Source: Paracoccaceae bacterium
GTDB taxonomy: Bacteria; Pseudomonadota; Alphaproteobacteria; Rhodobacterales; Rhodobacteraceae
Assembly: GCA_902525995.1 (NCBI GenBank)
Contig: CABZJG010000028.1
Span: 1 to 12,909 of the forward strand
DNA: 12,909 bases
Direction: 5' to 3'
This document shows positions 1 to 7,325 of this stretch, one piece after another. The stretch's first letter is position 1. The number at the start of each line of letters is the position of its first letter. A model generated the notes under the pieces. It was not told the DNA's origin. It made no database searches and worked only from the letters and a program-made list of their open reading frames with translations. The position numbers and the translations under genes were made by a program.

Positions 1-913
1 CGCGTTTAACCCTCAACCTTAACAGAGTGGATGACGCGACAAAGACGGAGCTATATGTCCCAATAATAACGCCCCAGATCATCGCAAAGACAAATCCACG
101 GATAACGTCTCCGCCAAGGATAAACAGTGCAATCAATGCCAAAAGCGTGGTGACAGATGTCATCACGGTTCGGCTAAGAGTTTCATTGATGGAGAGGTTT
201 AGCACTTCTTGCAGAGGCTTTTTCTTATATTTACGCAGGTTTTCACGCACCCGATCAAACACAACGACCGTATCGTTCAACGAATACCCAACAATTGTCA
301 GCAAGGCGGCAATAATGGCCAGATCAAACTTGATTTGCACAACGGAAAACACACCAATGGTCAAAAGCACATCATGAATAAGCGCTGCAACCGCACCAAC
401 GGCAAACTGCCATTCAAAGCGCAGCCAGATGTAAACCAAAACAGCAGCAATAGCCAAAAACACCGCAATTATCGCCTTTTGAATAAGCTCACCTGATACT
501 TTAGGACCAACGCTTTCCACCGACACAAACTCAATATCTGGCGCTACGCTTTGCAATGCAGCTAGAACCGACTTGACGGTATCGCCAGAGACGGCCTCTT
601 GGCCCTCTTGGGCTTGGATCCGGATCATTGCAACATGCTGATCTGCTGCAAAAGTTGGGTCAAAAACTTCTGAAATGGTCACATCACCCAATTGAAGATT
701 GCCTATAGCTTGGCGATAGGCTGCCACATCAATTGTTTGTGTGCTTTCCGTTCGGATCGTGGTTCCGCCGCGAAAATCAATGCCAAAATTCAAACCCTGC
801 ATGAAAAACGACACCAGAGAGCCAATCAGCAAAAGCGCGGAAAAACCCAGCCAGAGTTTTGATTGGCTAAAGAAATCCCAGTTTGTGTTCTTGGGGACTA
901 ATCTTAGGCGCAT
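1..913 (-). CDS. secF: Protein translocase subunit SecF, 3' end outside the window
   Basis: SecF pairs with SecD in the inner membrane and uses the proton gradient to help pull preproteins through SecYEG. The visible 304 residues begin MRLRLVPKNTNWDFF. TM1 is about 20-38, followed by the SecF signature GIDFRGGT (44-51). A periplasmic domain of about 90 residues comes next, then the C-terminal membrane block from about 145, with SLNDTVVVFDRVREN (211-225) carrying the conserved acidic residue D214 of the family. No stop is reached before the window edge; the family is usually a little over 310 residues, so only a short tail should be missing. The ATG at 911-913 is two bases past the secD stop and is preceded by GGAGG at 921-925, which lies in the last codons of secD. 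This implies translational coupling with secD. I see no defect in the visible part. Confidence 0.97.
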   Translation of the reverse strand, partial: MRLRLVPKNTNWDFFSQSKLWLGFSALLLIGSLVSFFMQGLNFGIDFRGGTTIRTESTQTIDVAAYRQAIGNLQLGDVTISEVFDPTFAADQHVAMIRIQAQEGQEAVSGDTVKSVLAALQSVAPDIEFVSVESVGPKVSGELIQKAIIAVFLAIAAVLVYIWLRFEWQFAVGAVAALIHDVLLTIGVFSVVQIKFDLAIIAALLTIVGYSLNDTVVVFDRVRENLRKYKKKPLQEVLNLSINETLSRTVMTSVTTLLALIALFILGGDVIRGFVFAMIWGVIIGTYSSVFVASSTLLRLRVKR

Positions 914-915
914 CT

Positions 916-2568
916 CTACACCTCCAAAGTTTTGGGGCGGCGGCGTTCAAACCACATCACCACCAGCAATCGGGTGACAAAAATTGCCGTGAAGACCGAT
1001 GTTAAAATCCCAAGTCCCAGCGTAATTGAAAATCCGCGAACGGGTCCCGATCCCATTGTGAATAAAATAACGGCTGTGATGAAGGTTGTGATATTGGCGT
1101 CCAAAATAGCACTTAATGCCTTTTGATACCCCAACTCGATCGCTCTTGAAGGTCCTTTGGCTGTTTTCACTTCTTCGCGAATACGCTCAAAAATCAACAC
1201 ATTGGCGTCCACAGCCATCCCGATGGTCAATACGATCCCCGCAATCCCCGGTAATGTTAATGTGGCGCCAATCAAGCTAAGCAGCCCAAAGATCAGCCCA
1301 ATGTTAACGATCAGCGCAACGTTCGCGAAAAGACCAAATAGCCCATAGCTAAGCCCCATAAAGATAAGGACACCAATAAAGGCGACAATACAGGCTATTT
1401 TGCCAGCCTGAATACTGTCGGCGCCAAGCTCAGGTCCGATCGTTCTTTCTTCTAGAAAATCAAGCCCCGCAGGCAAAGCCCCCGCACGCAGCAAAATCGC
1501 TAGGTTCGAGCTTTCTTCAACTGAAAAGCTACCGGTGATGATACCCGAACCACCCGGAATATGGCTTTGGATTACGGGCGCGCTGATGACTTCGCCATCA
1601 AGCACAATGGCAAAAGGTTCGCCAATGTTTTCAGCGGTATAGTCGCCAAAGCGCCGCGCACCAGAGGGGTTAAAGCGAAAGTTTACCGCCGGACGACCGT
1701 TTTGATCAAAACTAGGCTGTGCATCGACCAAATCTTCGCCTGTGACCACCGGCGCTATATCTAGAATGTAATAGCGCCCTTCTTCATCCAAAGACGGCAG
1801 TATTTCATTGCCAAAACCCGGATCGGCTTCGGGGTCACTTGCCGGGCCAATCACAGGCTGGAACGTTAACTGGGCGGTGGTGCCAATAAGTTCTTTCAGC
1901 TCGGCGGCTGATCCGATACCGGGAACCTGAATTAAGACCCGCAAGCTGCCCTGACGTTGAATGGTTGGCTCTCTTGTGCCCACTTCATCAATTCGTCTAC
2001 GAATGATTTCAAGCGCTTGCTTGACTGTCCGGTCATCCGTCGCGCCCCGTTCAGCCTCGGACAATGTGACAATCAAAACATCATCTTCGCTATAGACATC
2101 AAGATCACGAGCCCCAGCGCCAGTAAGGGTGGACACCGGCTGACTTAATCCTTCTGCCAAGGAAATTGCCTGCGCCATGGCCTCTGGTTTCGAAATCCGA
2201 ACCCGCAATTGATCGGCGGGGCCGGTTTGCAACCGGATGGTGCCGATGGTGGCGCGCTCGGGGCGAAGGGTGTCGCGCAGGGTGGGCCAGAGGCTTTTCA
2301 TCCGGGCGGTGTAGACATCTTCAACCTCAACCTCGGCCAGCAAATGCGCGCCGCCGCGCAAATCAAGGCCCAAATTGACCAGTCCAGAGGGTAAAAACGA
2401 CGGCCAGCTGGGCGCGCCGCTAACCTCTATCCCACTGCTTTCAAACTCTTTTTGCGCATCATTATAGCCTTCAACACGGCTGTAGAACCCGTTTGGCAAC
2501 GCCAAAAGCAAGCCAATGGCACAAAGTGACCAGATCACGATCCGTTTCCATAGATCGATTTGCAGCAT
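916..2568 (-). CDS. secD: Protein translocase subunit SecD
   Basis: SecD is the larger half of the SecDF proton-driven motor that completes Sec-dependent export. The 550 residues are full length for an alphaproteobacterial SecD. An N-terminal TM is at about 10-26, followed by the D1 motif NLGLDLRGG (65-73). The large periplasmic domain runs from about 75 to 385 and includes VLDGEVISAPVI (322-333) and LLRAGALPAGL (359-369). The membrane block begins near 390 and contains GMAVDANVLIFERIREE (450-466); D454 is the family's conserved membrane acidic residue. The ATG at 2566-2568 follows an AGGGGG purine run about 8 bases upstream. The gene starts 31 bp after the yajC stop and ends 2 bp before the secF ATG, so all three are almost certainly one transcript. 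The first third looks richer in G and C than the rest (see findings). Confidence 0.99.
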   Translation of the reverse strand: MLQIDLWKRIVIWSLCAIGLLLALPNGFYSRVEGYNDAQKEFESSGIEVSGAPSWPSFLPSGLVNLGLDLRGGAHLLAEVEVEDVYTARMKSLWPTLRDTLRPERATIGTIRLQTGPADQLRVRISKPEAMAQAISLAEGLSQPVSTLTGAGARDLDVYSEDDVLIVTLSEAERGATDDRTVKQALEIIRRRIDEVGTREPTIQRQGSLRVLIQVPGIGSAAELKELIGTTAQLTFQPVIGPASDPEADPGFGNEILPSLDEEGRYYILDIAPVVTGEDLVDAQPSFDQNGRPAVNFRFNPSGARRFGDYTAENIGEPFAIVLDGEVISAPVIQSHIPGGSGIITGSFSVEESSNLAILLRAGALPAGLDFLEERTIGPELGADSIQAGKIACIVAFIGVLIFMGLSYGLFGLFANVALIVNIGLIFGLLSLIGATLTLPGIAGIVLTIGMAVDANVLIFERIREEVKTAKGPSRAIELGYQKALSAILDANITTFITAVILFTMGSGPVRGFSITLGLGILTSVFTAIFVTRLLVVMWFERRRPKTLEV

Positions 2569-2599
2569 ATCCCGCCCCCTTTTCGTTGGCTGTGCCGGT

Positions 2600-2884
2600 T
2601 TACGCTTTGGTGGCGGGTTCGGTTTTGCTCAGCACCTGAGCGATGGTTGATTGCACAACACGCACTTTAACGCCTTCTGCAAGTTCGACCTCTAACTCAT
2701 TGTCTTCTTTCACTTTTACAACCTTGCCGATCAACCCACCTTGGGTGACAACCTGATCGCCGCGGCGCAGGGCGCTGACCATGGCCTGATGCTGCTTGAC
2801 CTTTTTTTGCTGCGGCCGGATGAGCAAAAAATACATGATCGCAAAGATGAGAATAAGCGGTATAAACTGGCCAAAAGCGTCCAT
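2600..2884 (-). CDS. yajC: Preprotein translocase subunit YajC
   Basis: YajC is a small single-span inner-membrane protein that associates with SecDF and the Sec holotranslocon. The 94 residues show the family architecture: a short N-terminus, one TM at about 7-23, then the signature LLIRPQQKK (20-28), and a basic-to-acidic cytosolic domain with RRGDQVVTQGGLIGKV (40-55). Length is normal for the family. The ATG at 2882-2884 is preceded by an AGGA-type ribosome site about 6 bases upstream. It is the first gene of yajC-secD-secF and reads away from serS across a 290-bp divergent region. YajC is dispensable in E. coli, so its loss would not be expected to stop export. Confidence 0.98.
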   Translation of the reverse strand: MDAFGQFIPLILIFAIMYFLLIRPQQKKVKQHQAMVSALRRGDQVVTQGGLIGKVVKVKEDNELEVELAEGVKVRVVQSTIAQVLSKTEPATKA

Positions 2885-2920
2885 TGTCTGTCCTGCCTGT
2901 AAAACGTCATATTTTGCGGG

Positions 2921-2949
2921 AACCTATGCGCAGCGGCGGCTGTTTGCAA
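2921..2949 (-). promoter_or_regulatory. Candidate sigma-70-type promoter for yajC-secD-secF
   Basis: On the minus strand TTGCAA (2944-2949) is followed 17 bases later by TAGGTT (2921-2926), which would start transcription close upstream of the yajC ATG at 2884. The -35 box matches TTGACA at 4 of 6 positions, the -10 box matches TATAAT at 3 of 6, and spacing is optimal. This is a pattern match only. Confidence 0.4.
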
Positions 2950-3033
2950 GGGGCGAAATGGCGCAAAATGGGGCATCTGTTTTACGTCGGTATCGCGGCA
3001 GTATCGCGGCGGTGGCAAATTCACCCCAATCAA

Positions 3034-3060
3034 GTCCCATTTTGCCCGAAATAATGGGAC
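3034..3060. repeat. 8-bp perfect inverted repeat, possible operator or hairpin
   Basis: GTCCCATT at 3034-3041 and its exact complement AATGGGAC at 3053-3060 flank an 11-bp spacer. No T-run follows on either strand, so it does not look like an intrinsic terminator. It lies upstream of both yajC and serS and could be a protein-binding dyad. Arm length and position are seen directly; the role is inferred. Confidence 0.4.
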
Positions 3061-3070
3061 GGGGTCATGG

Positions 3071-3099
3071 TTGCCTAATCCAAAAGAACTCGCATCAAT
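3071..3099 (+). promoter_or_regulatory. Weak candidate promoter for serS
   Basis: TTGCCT (3071-3076) and ATCAAT (3094-3099) are 17 bases apart, about 75 bases ahead of the serS ATG. Matches to consensus are 4 of 6 and 3 of 6. It is the best-spaced pair I noticed by eye, but could be chance. Confidence 0.2.
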
Positions 3100-3174
3100 C
3101 CCCCTACCCATGGGGCGCGAAGTGGTGCATAAGGGCGCCAGTAAAAAGACTCGCAAAAAATAGGAGATTTCCAA

Positions 3175-4464
3175 ATGCATGACATCCGGGCCATTCGCGA
3201 TAATCCAACCGCTTTTGACGCCGCTTTGGCGCGGCGTGGGGTATCGGCTGCGTCCGCGTCGCTTTTGGAAATCGACAGCCGCCGCCGCGCGGCCATATTA
3301 GCCGCCGAAACCGCGCAGGCCGAACAAAACAAAGCCAGCAAATCCGTCGGCGCCGCCAAAGCCAGCGGTGATGAGGCCGAATTTGAACGGCTGCGGGCCT
3401 TGGTGGCCGCAAAAAAGGTCGAAGTGGCCGAAATGAACGCCAAAGCCAAAGAGATTGATGCCGAGCTGGAAGCGCAGCTGATGGGCATTGAAAATCTAGC
3501 GCTTGATGATGTGCCCGAAGGCGAAGATGAGGCGGGTAATGTGGAAGTGCACCGCTGGGGCAGCCCGCGCCAGATCAACAGCGCGCGCGAGCATTTCGAC
3601 CTGCCCGGCGTGGCTGCGGGGATGGATTTTGAAACTGCGGCCAAACTCTCTGGATCGCGCTTTGTGCTTTTGCGCGGTTCTGTGGCGCGGCTGCATCGGG
3701 CGCTGGCGCAATTCATGCTGGATGTGCATATTGATGAGCACGGGCTGAGCGAGGTCAACACCCCGGTTCTGGTGCGCGACGCGGCCATGGTGGGCACAGG
3801 GCAATTGCCAAAATTTTCCGAAGACAGCTATCAGACCACCAATGGCTGGTGGCTGATCCCCACATCCGAGGTCACGCTGACCAACACTGTGGCCGGCGAA
3901 ACGGTTGACGCATCCGCGCTGCCCATGCGGATGACCGCGCATACGCTATGTTTTCGCTCCGAGGCAGGATCAGCGGGCAAAGACACCGCCGGCATGCTGC
4001 GCCAGCATCAGTTTGAAAAGGTTGAAATGGTCACCATCTGCACGCCGGAAAATGCGCTAGATGAACATGAGCGCATGACCAAATGCGCGCAGGCCATTTT
4101 GGAAAAGCTGGACCTGCCCTATCGGGTGATGGTGCTCTGCACTGGTGATATGGGGTTTGGCGCGCGCAAAACCCATGATCTTGAGGTCTGGCTTCCGGGG
4201 CAAAACACCTACCGCGAAATAAGTTCGGTTTCGGTCTGCGGTGATTTTCAGGCCCGTCGGATGAATGCCCGTTATAAGCCCGAAGGCGGCGGTAAGCCCG
4301 AGTTTGTGCACACGCTGAACGGATCGGGCGTGGCCGTGGGGCGCTGTTTGATTGCGGTTCTGGAAAACGGCCAGCAGCCGGATGGATCAGTGGCTTTGCC
4401 AACTGCGCTGCACGCTTATCTTGGCGGTAAAACCACTTTGGCCGCAGACGGCAGCTTGGTCTAA
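3175..4464 (+). CDS. serS: Seryl-tRNA synthetase (serine--tRNA ligase)
   Basis: SerS is the cytosolic class II synthetase that charges tRNA(Ser), and also tRNA(Sec) where present, using ATP. The 429 residues match the usual bacterial length. Residues about 30-105 form the charged, alanine-rich two-helix coiled coil that grips the long variable arm of tRNA(Ser). The catalytic core follows, with PTSEVTLTN (229-237) at the serine site, motif 2 from FRSEAGSAGKD (260-270) to FEKVEM (280-285), REISSVSVCGDFQARR (347-362), and motif 3 at GSGVAVGRCLIAVLENGQQ (383-401). The ATG at 3175 has AGGAG at 3162-3166, nine bases upstream. It is transcribed alone, away from yajC and toward der, with an 18-bp gap between the two stops. 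It looks intact. Confidence 0.99.
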   Translation: MHDIRAIRDNPTAFDAALARRGVSAASASLLEIDSRRRAAILAAETAQAEQNKASKSVGAAKASGDEAEFERLRALVAAKKVEVAEMNAKAKEIDAELEAQLMGIENLALDDVPEGEDEAGNVEVHRWGSPRQINSAREHFDLPGVAAGMDFETAAKLSGSRFVLLRGSVARLHRALAQFMLDVHIDEHGLSEVNTPVLVRDAAMVGTGQLPKFSEDSYQTTNGWWLIPTSEVTLTNTVAGETVDASALPMRMTAHTLCFRSEAGSAGKDTAGMLRQHQFEKVEMVTICTPENALDEHERMTKCAQAILEKLDLPYRVMVLCTGDMGFGARKTHDLEVWLPGQNTYREISSVSVCGDFQARRMNARYKPEGGGKPEFVHTLNGSGVAVGRCLIAVLENGQQPDGSVALPTALHAYLGGKTTLAADGSLV

Positions 4465-4482
4465 CGCCGCCACTCGGCCATG

Positions 4483-5919
4483 TTAAAGATGTTTCTTTAG
4501 CCGCGACGGCGTGGATTTTTTGCGGTTCTTATAGGGGTTTTTATCGGCCTGTGAGCGCATGGTTAGACGGATCGGCGTGCCCGGCATGTCAAAATCAAGC
4601 CGCAGCGCATTAACCAGATAGCGCGAATAGCTTTCGGGCAGTTTATCTGGGTGCGAGCACATCACCACAAAGCCCGGCGGGCGGGTTTTGGTTTGGGTCA
4701 TATAGCGCAGCTTGATCCGGCGCCCGCCCGGTGCGGGCGGCGGATGGGCTTCGACCATGCCCGCCAGCCAGCGGTTGAGCTGCGCAGTTGTGACCCGCCT
4801 GTTCCAGACCTCATGCGCGCGCATCACCGCTTGGTGCAGCCGGTCAAGCCCGCGCCCGGTTTTGGCCGACACTGTGACCAGCGGCGCGCCGCGCAATTGC
4901 GGCAGCAGCCGCTCAAAAGCTTCTTTTAGATGCGCCAGCTTTTGCTGTTTTTCGTCCTCAACATCCCATTTATTGACGGCGACCACCACGGCGCGGCCTT
5001 CGCGCTCGGCCAGATCGGCGATGCGCAGATCCTGCTGCTCAAACGGGATGGCCCCATCCAACAATACTACCACCACTTCGGCAAATTTCACCGCCCGCAG
5101 CCCATCGCTGACAGACAGTTTTTCGACCTTATCCTGAACCTTTGCCTTTTTGCGCATGCCAGCCGTGTCAAAGACCCGCATTGGGATGCCCTGCCAGTCA
5201 ATCTGCAGCGATATGGCATCGCGGGTGATCCCTGCCTCTGGACCGGTTAGAAGCCGATCTTCGCCAAGAATTTTGTTGATCAGCGTTGATTTGCCTGCAT
5301 TGGGCCGTCCGACCACCGCCACCTGCAGCGGCTTTTGCTTGGTTGGCAAGCGGTAGCTATCAGTGGCGTCCTCATCCACATCGACATCTGTTTCAGCAGC
5401 CTCTTCTTTAGCGCGTTCTTCAAACCCTTCGGCCAAGGGCATCAATTGCGCCAGCAGATCGCCCATCCCTTCACCATGCTCGGCCGAAAGCCGCAAAGGC
5501 TCGCCCAGCCCCAGCGACCAGGCTTCGATCACACCGGCATCCGCAGCCGCGCCTTCGCCTTTGTTTGCCGCCAAAATCACATGCGCTGCGCGCTTTCGCA
5601 AAATCTCGGCGAAAATTTCGTCGGTGGGGGTCACCCCGGCGCGCGCGTCTATCATAAACAGACAGATATCGGCCATATCCACCGCCCGTTCGGTCAGGCG
5701 CCGCATCCGGCCCTGCAGGCTTTCATCGGTGGCCTCTTCCAGACCTGCGGTATCAATCACTGTAAAGCGCAGATCCCCGAGCCGCGCTGCGCCCTCACGC
5801 AAATCGCGTGTCACACCGGGCTGGTCATCCACCAAGGCAAGCCGTTTTCCAACCAACCTGTTGAACAGCGTTGATTTGCCGACATTGGGCCGGCCAACAA
5901 TGGCCAAAGAAAAGCTCAT
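4483..5919 (-). CDS. der: Ribosome biogenesis GTPase Der (EngA), two tandem G domains
   Basis: Der is an essential GTPase that assists 50S subunit maturation, and is unusual in having two GTPase domains in tandem. Domain 1 has GRPNVGKST (9-17), QPGVTRD (33-39), DTAG (56-59) and a G4 site read as NKGE (119-122). An acidic linker (about 168-187) leads to domain 2, with GRPNAGKST (204-212), GITRD (230-234), DTAGMRKKAKV (251-261) and a classic NKWD (316-319). The last ~110 residues are the KH-like domain with YMTQTKTRPPGFVVM (406-420), ending in a basic tail. The 478 residues are close to the E. coli length. The ATG at 5917-5919 has a GGAG-type site upstream. It is the last gene of the YfgM-like/bamB/der operon, 47 bp after the bamB stop. 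Confidence 0.99.
   Translation of the reverse strand: MSFSLAIVGRPNVGKSTLFNRLVGKRLALVDDQPGVTRDLREGAARLGDLRFTVIDTAGLEEATDESLQGRMRRLTERAVDMADICLFMIDARAGVTPTDEIFAEILRKRAAHVILAANKGEGAAADAGVIEAWSLGLGEPLRLSAEHGEGMGDLLAQLMPLAEGFEERAKEEAAETDVDVDEDATDSYRLPTKQKPLQVAVVGRPNAGKSTLINKILGEDRLLTGPEAGITRDAISLQIDWQGIPMRVFDTAGMRKKAKVQDKVEKLSVSDGLRAVKFAEVVVVLLDGAIPFEQQDLRIADLAEREGRAVVVAVNKWDVEDEKQQKLAHLKEAFERLLPQLRGAPLVTVSAKTGRGLDRLHQAVMRAHEVWNRRVTTAQLNRWLAGMVEAHPPPAPGGRRIKLRYMTQTKTRPPGFVVMCSHPDKLPESYSRYLVNALRLDFDMPGTPIRLTMRSQADKNPYKNRKKSTPSRLKKHL
4501..4521 (+). terminator. Possible intrinsic terminator for serS inside the 3' end of der
   Basis: About 36 bases after the serS stop, CCGCG (4501-4505) can pair with CGTGG (4510-4514), with one G-T pair, across a 4-base loop. 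It is followed by A and six T residues (4516-4521). This is a short GC stem plus T-run in the correct orientation for serS. It lies in the basic C-terminal codons of der on the other strand. The stem is short, so confidence is modest. Confidence 0.35.
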
Positions 5920-5966
5920 CTAGGCGCTCCGCTCATTAAAGAATTGCCGCATACACCAGTTTTAAT

Positions 5967-7289
5967 CTAGCGGAAAGCGTGTAATTTGCCGTTTTTAGAG
6001 ACAACATAAAGAACACCATCCGCGACAACAGGGTTGGTGGTGGCGCCACCGGGGATTTTTATTGCGTCAAGCTCCTCGCCAGACACAGGATCAAACTGGC
6101 GTAAAAGACCATCACCGGACGCAACGATCAACCGGCCACCTGCCAAAATCGGTCCATGATGGGCGATCACCTCGGTGCTGCGCCAGGAAAGCGATGCTTT
6201 ATCCGTCGGCAGATCCACGGCCCAGATGGTTTGCCCGTTACGCGCATCAACGCGCACCAGCTGCCCGATGTCATTGATCAAAAACACCGACCCACCGGCC
6301 ACCCAGAGCGGGGTCAACGCCCCGTGCGGCGCTGTCCATAGACGTGCCCCACTGTCAAGGTTCATTGCCACCAAGCGCCCTGATGCATTGGCCGCATAAA
6401 CCCGCTTGCCCGATATCACAGGGCTTGCGCCAATGCCGCCAATGGTGGAAATAGCCTGTCCGCTGCGCGCGCCGGCCAAAGTGGCCGTCCACAGCACCAG
6501 ACCGCCTTTGCGAAATGCGGCTTGCACATCCCCAGAGCCATAGCCAAACAGAACCAGCTTGTCAGAAACGGCCGGCCCGGTGGATCCGCGCCGCATATTT
6601 AGATCACTGAGGCCGTCGACTTGCCAGCGCACTCGGCCATTATCGGCCTCAACCGCCCAACTTGTAGCGCCGCCGCTGACCACATAGACCAGCCCATCCG
6701 CATAAGCCGGCCGGCCTGCGGCCAAAGCCATCAGGGACTGGCTCCAGATTTTTTCACCGGTTTTAGGATCGACAGCAGCCATTTCACCATATCCGGTGGT
6801 AACATAAATTCTGCCGCCTCCCGAGGCGAGCCCGCCGCCATCAGCTTCACCAGATTGTTCCCCCACAGGCGTCAAATCCAACGACCAAAGCCGCGCGCCA
6901 CTGGCCGAGGTTGCGACCAAAACAGATTGGCTATCAAGGGTTACAATCATCCAATCGACAACAATAGGATCTGCAGAGATCCGCGCGCGTTGCCGGTCGC
7001 CACGTCCAATAGACGCAGACCATGCTTTTGCAAGCGCAGCGGCAAGCGCCGGATGTGTGGTTCTGGTTTTCGGGGTGCCATGACCCTGCGGCCAGCTGAG
7101 ATTGTTTTTTTGCGCCGGCGCCTCAAAGCTTCTGGATTGATTTTCTTGCGGGGCATTAAGCTGGGCGCCGCCATCCGTTAAAATGGCCGTGACCGGCTCT
7201 CGCTTACCGCGCAGCTTAACATCGGGGTCCGAGCAGCCTGCCGCCACGACCAACACCATTAAAACGGCGGGTAAAAAAGCGCGTGTCAC
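5967..7289 (-). CDS. bamB: Outer-membrane protein assembly factor BamB, PQQ-like beta-propeller lipoprotein
   Basis: BamB is a lipoprotein subunit of the BAM complex, which folds beta-barrel proteins into the outer membrane. The 440 residues begin with a lipoprotein signal peptide ending VVAAGC. Cys19 is the predicted lipidation site and the next residue is Ser rather than Asp, which fits outer-membrane sorting. After a linker (about 20-85), PQQ-like beta-propeller blades run to the end, for example YVTTGYGEMAAVDPKTGEKIW (starting at 162), WAVEADNGRVRW (211-222), LVAMNLDSGARLW (306-318) and LVRVDARNGQTIW (344-356). The start is GTG at 7287-7289 with a GGGGAA purine run upstream. The E. coli protein is shorter (about 390); the extra length is mostly the linker. 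Position between a YfgM-like gene and der supports BamB over a PQQ-dependent dehydrogenase, as do the lipobox and the small size. Confidence 0.93.
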   Translation of the reverse strand: MTRAFLPAVLMVLVVAAGCSDPDVKLRGKREPVTAILTDGGAQLNAPQENQSRSFEAPAQKNNLSWPQGHGTPKTRTTHPALAAALAKAWSASIGRGDRQRARISADPIVVDWMIVTLDSQSVLVATSASGARLWSLDLTPVGEQSGEADGGGLASGGGRIYVTTGYGEMAAVDPKTGEKIWSQSLMALAAGRPAYADGLVYVVSGGATSWAVEADNGRVRWQVDGLSDLNMRRGSTGPAVSDKLVLFGYGSGDVQAAFRKGGLVLWTATLAGARSGQAISTIGGIGASPVISGKRVYAANASGRLVAMNLDSGARLWTAPHGALTPLWVAGGSVFLINDIGQLVRVDARNGQTIWAVDLPTDKASLSWRSTEVIAHHGPILAGGRLIVASGDGLLRQFDPVSGEELDAIKIPGGATTNPVVADGVLYVVSKNGKLHAFR

Positions 7290-7325
7290 CTTCAGTGTTC
7301 CCCTTTCACTGCGATCCTTGATCCA

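Larger units (their letters stand above)
2885..3174. promoter_or_regulatory. Divergent control region between yajC and serS
   Basis: This 290-bp gap separates the yajC and serS starts and holds no gene I can support. Frames that stay open across it lack family features and overlap yajC or serS. It should contain promoters for both directions. Visible structure: a 10-bp direct repeat GTATCGCGGC at 2990-2999 and 3001-3010; an 8-bp perfect inverted repeat GTCCCATT / AATGGGAC at 3034-3041 and 3053-3060; and a 10-bp inverted repeat GCAAAATGGG / CCCATTTTGC at 2963-2972 and 3036-3045. No T-box or other leader structure for serS is evident. Confidence 0.7.

Noticed and set aside
2731..3182. Open frames of 149 (minus) and 128 (plus) residues crossing the yajC-serS gap
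   Set aside because: They overlap the confident yajC start, have no plausible ribosome site tied to them and no domain. The gap is better explained as a divergent promoter region.
3075..3797. 240-residue open frame on the minus strand opposite serS
   Set aside because: It lies almost wholly antisense to an unmistakable serS, is Ser/Ala/Arg-rich in the manner of a shadow frame, and has no recognisable domain.
4440..4482. Possible der terminator in the serS 3' end on the minus strand
   Set aside because: Only a 4-bp GCCG/CGGC stem is visible, not followed closely by a T-run.
5335..5923. Two plus-strand open frames of 179 and 186 residues opposite der
   Set aside because: Both are antisense to the first GTPase domain of der. 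High GC at codon positions keeps the opposite frames open; their proteins show no family motifs.
6621..7181. 186-residue plus-strand frame opposite bamB
   Set aside because: It is antisense to the beta-propeller and signal region of bamB, with no recognisable features.
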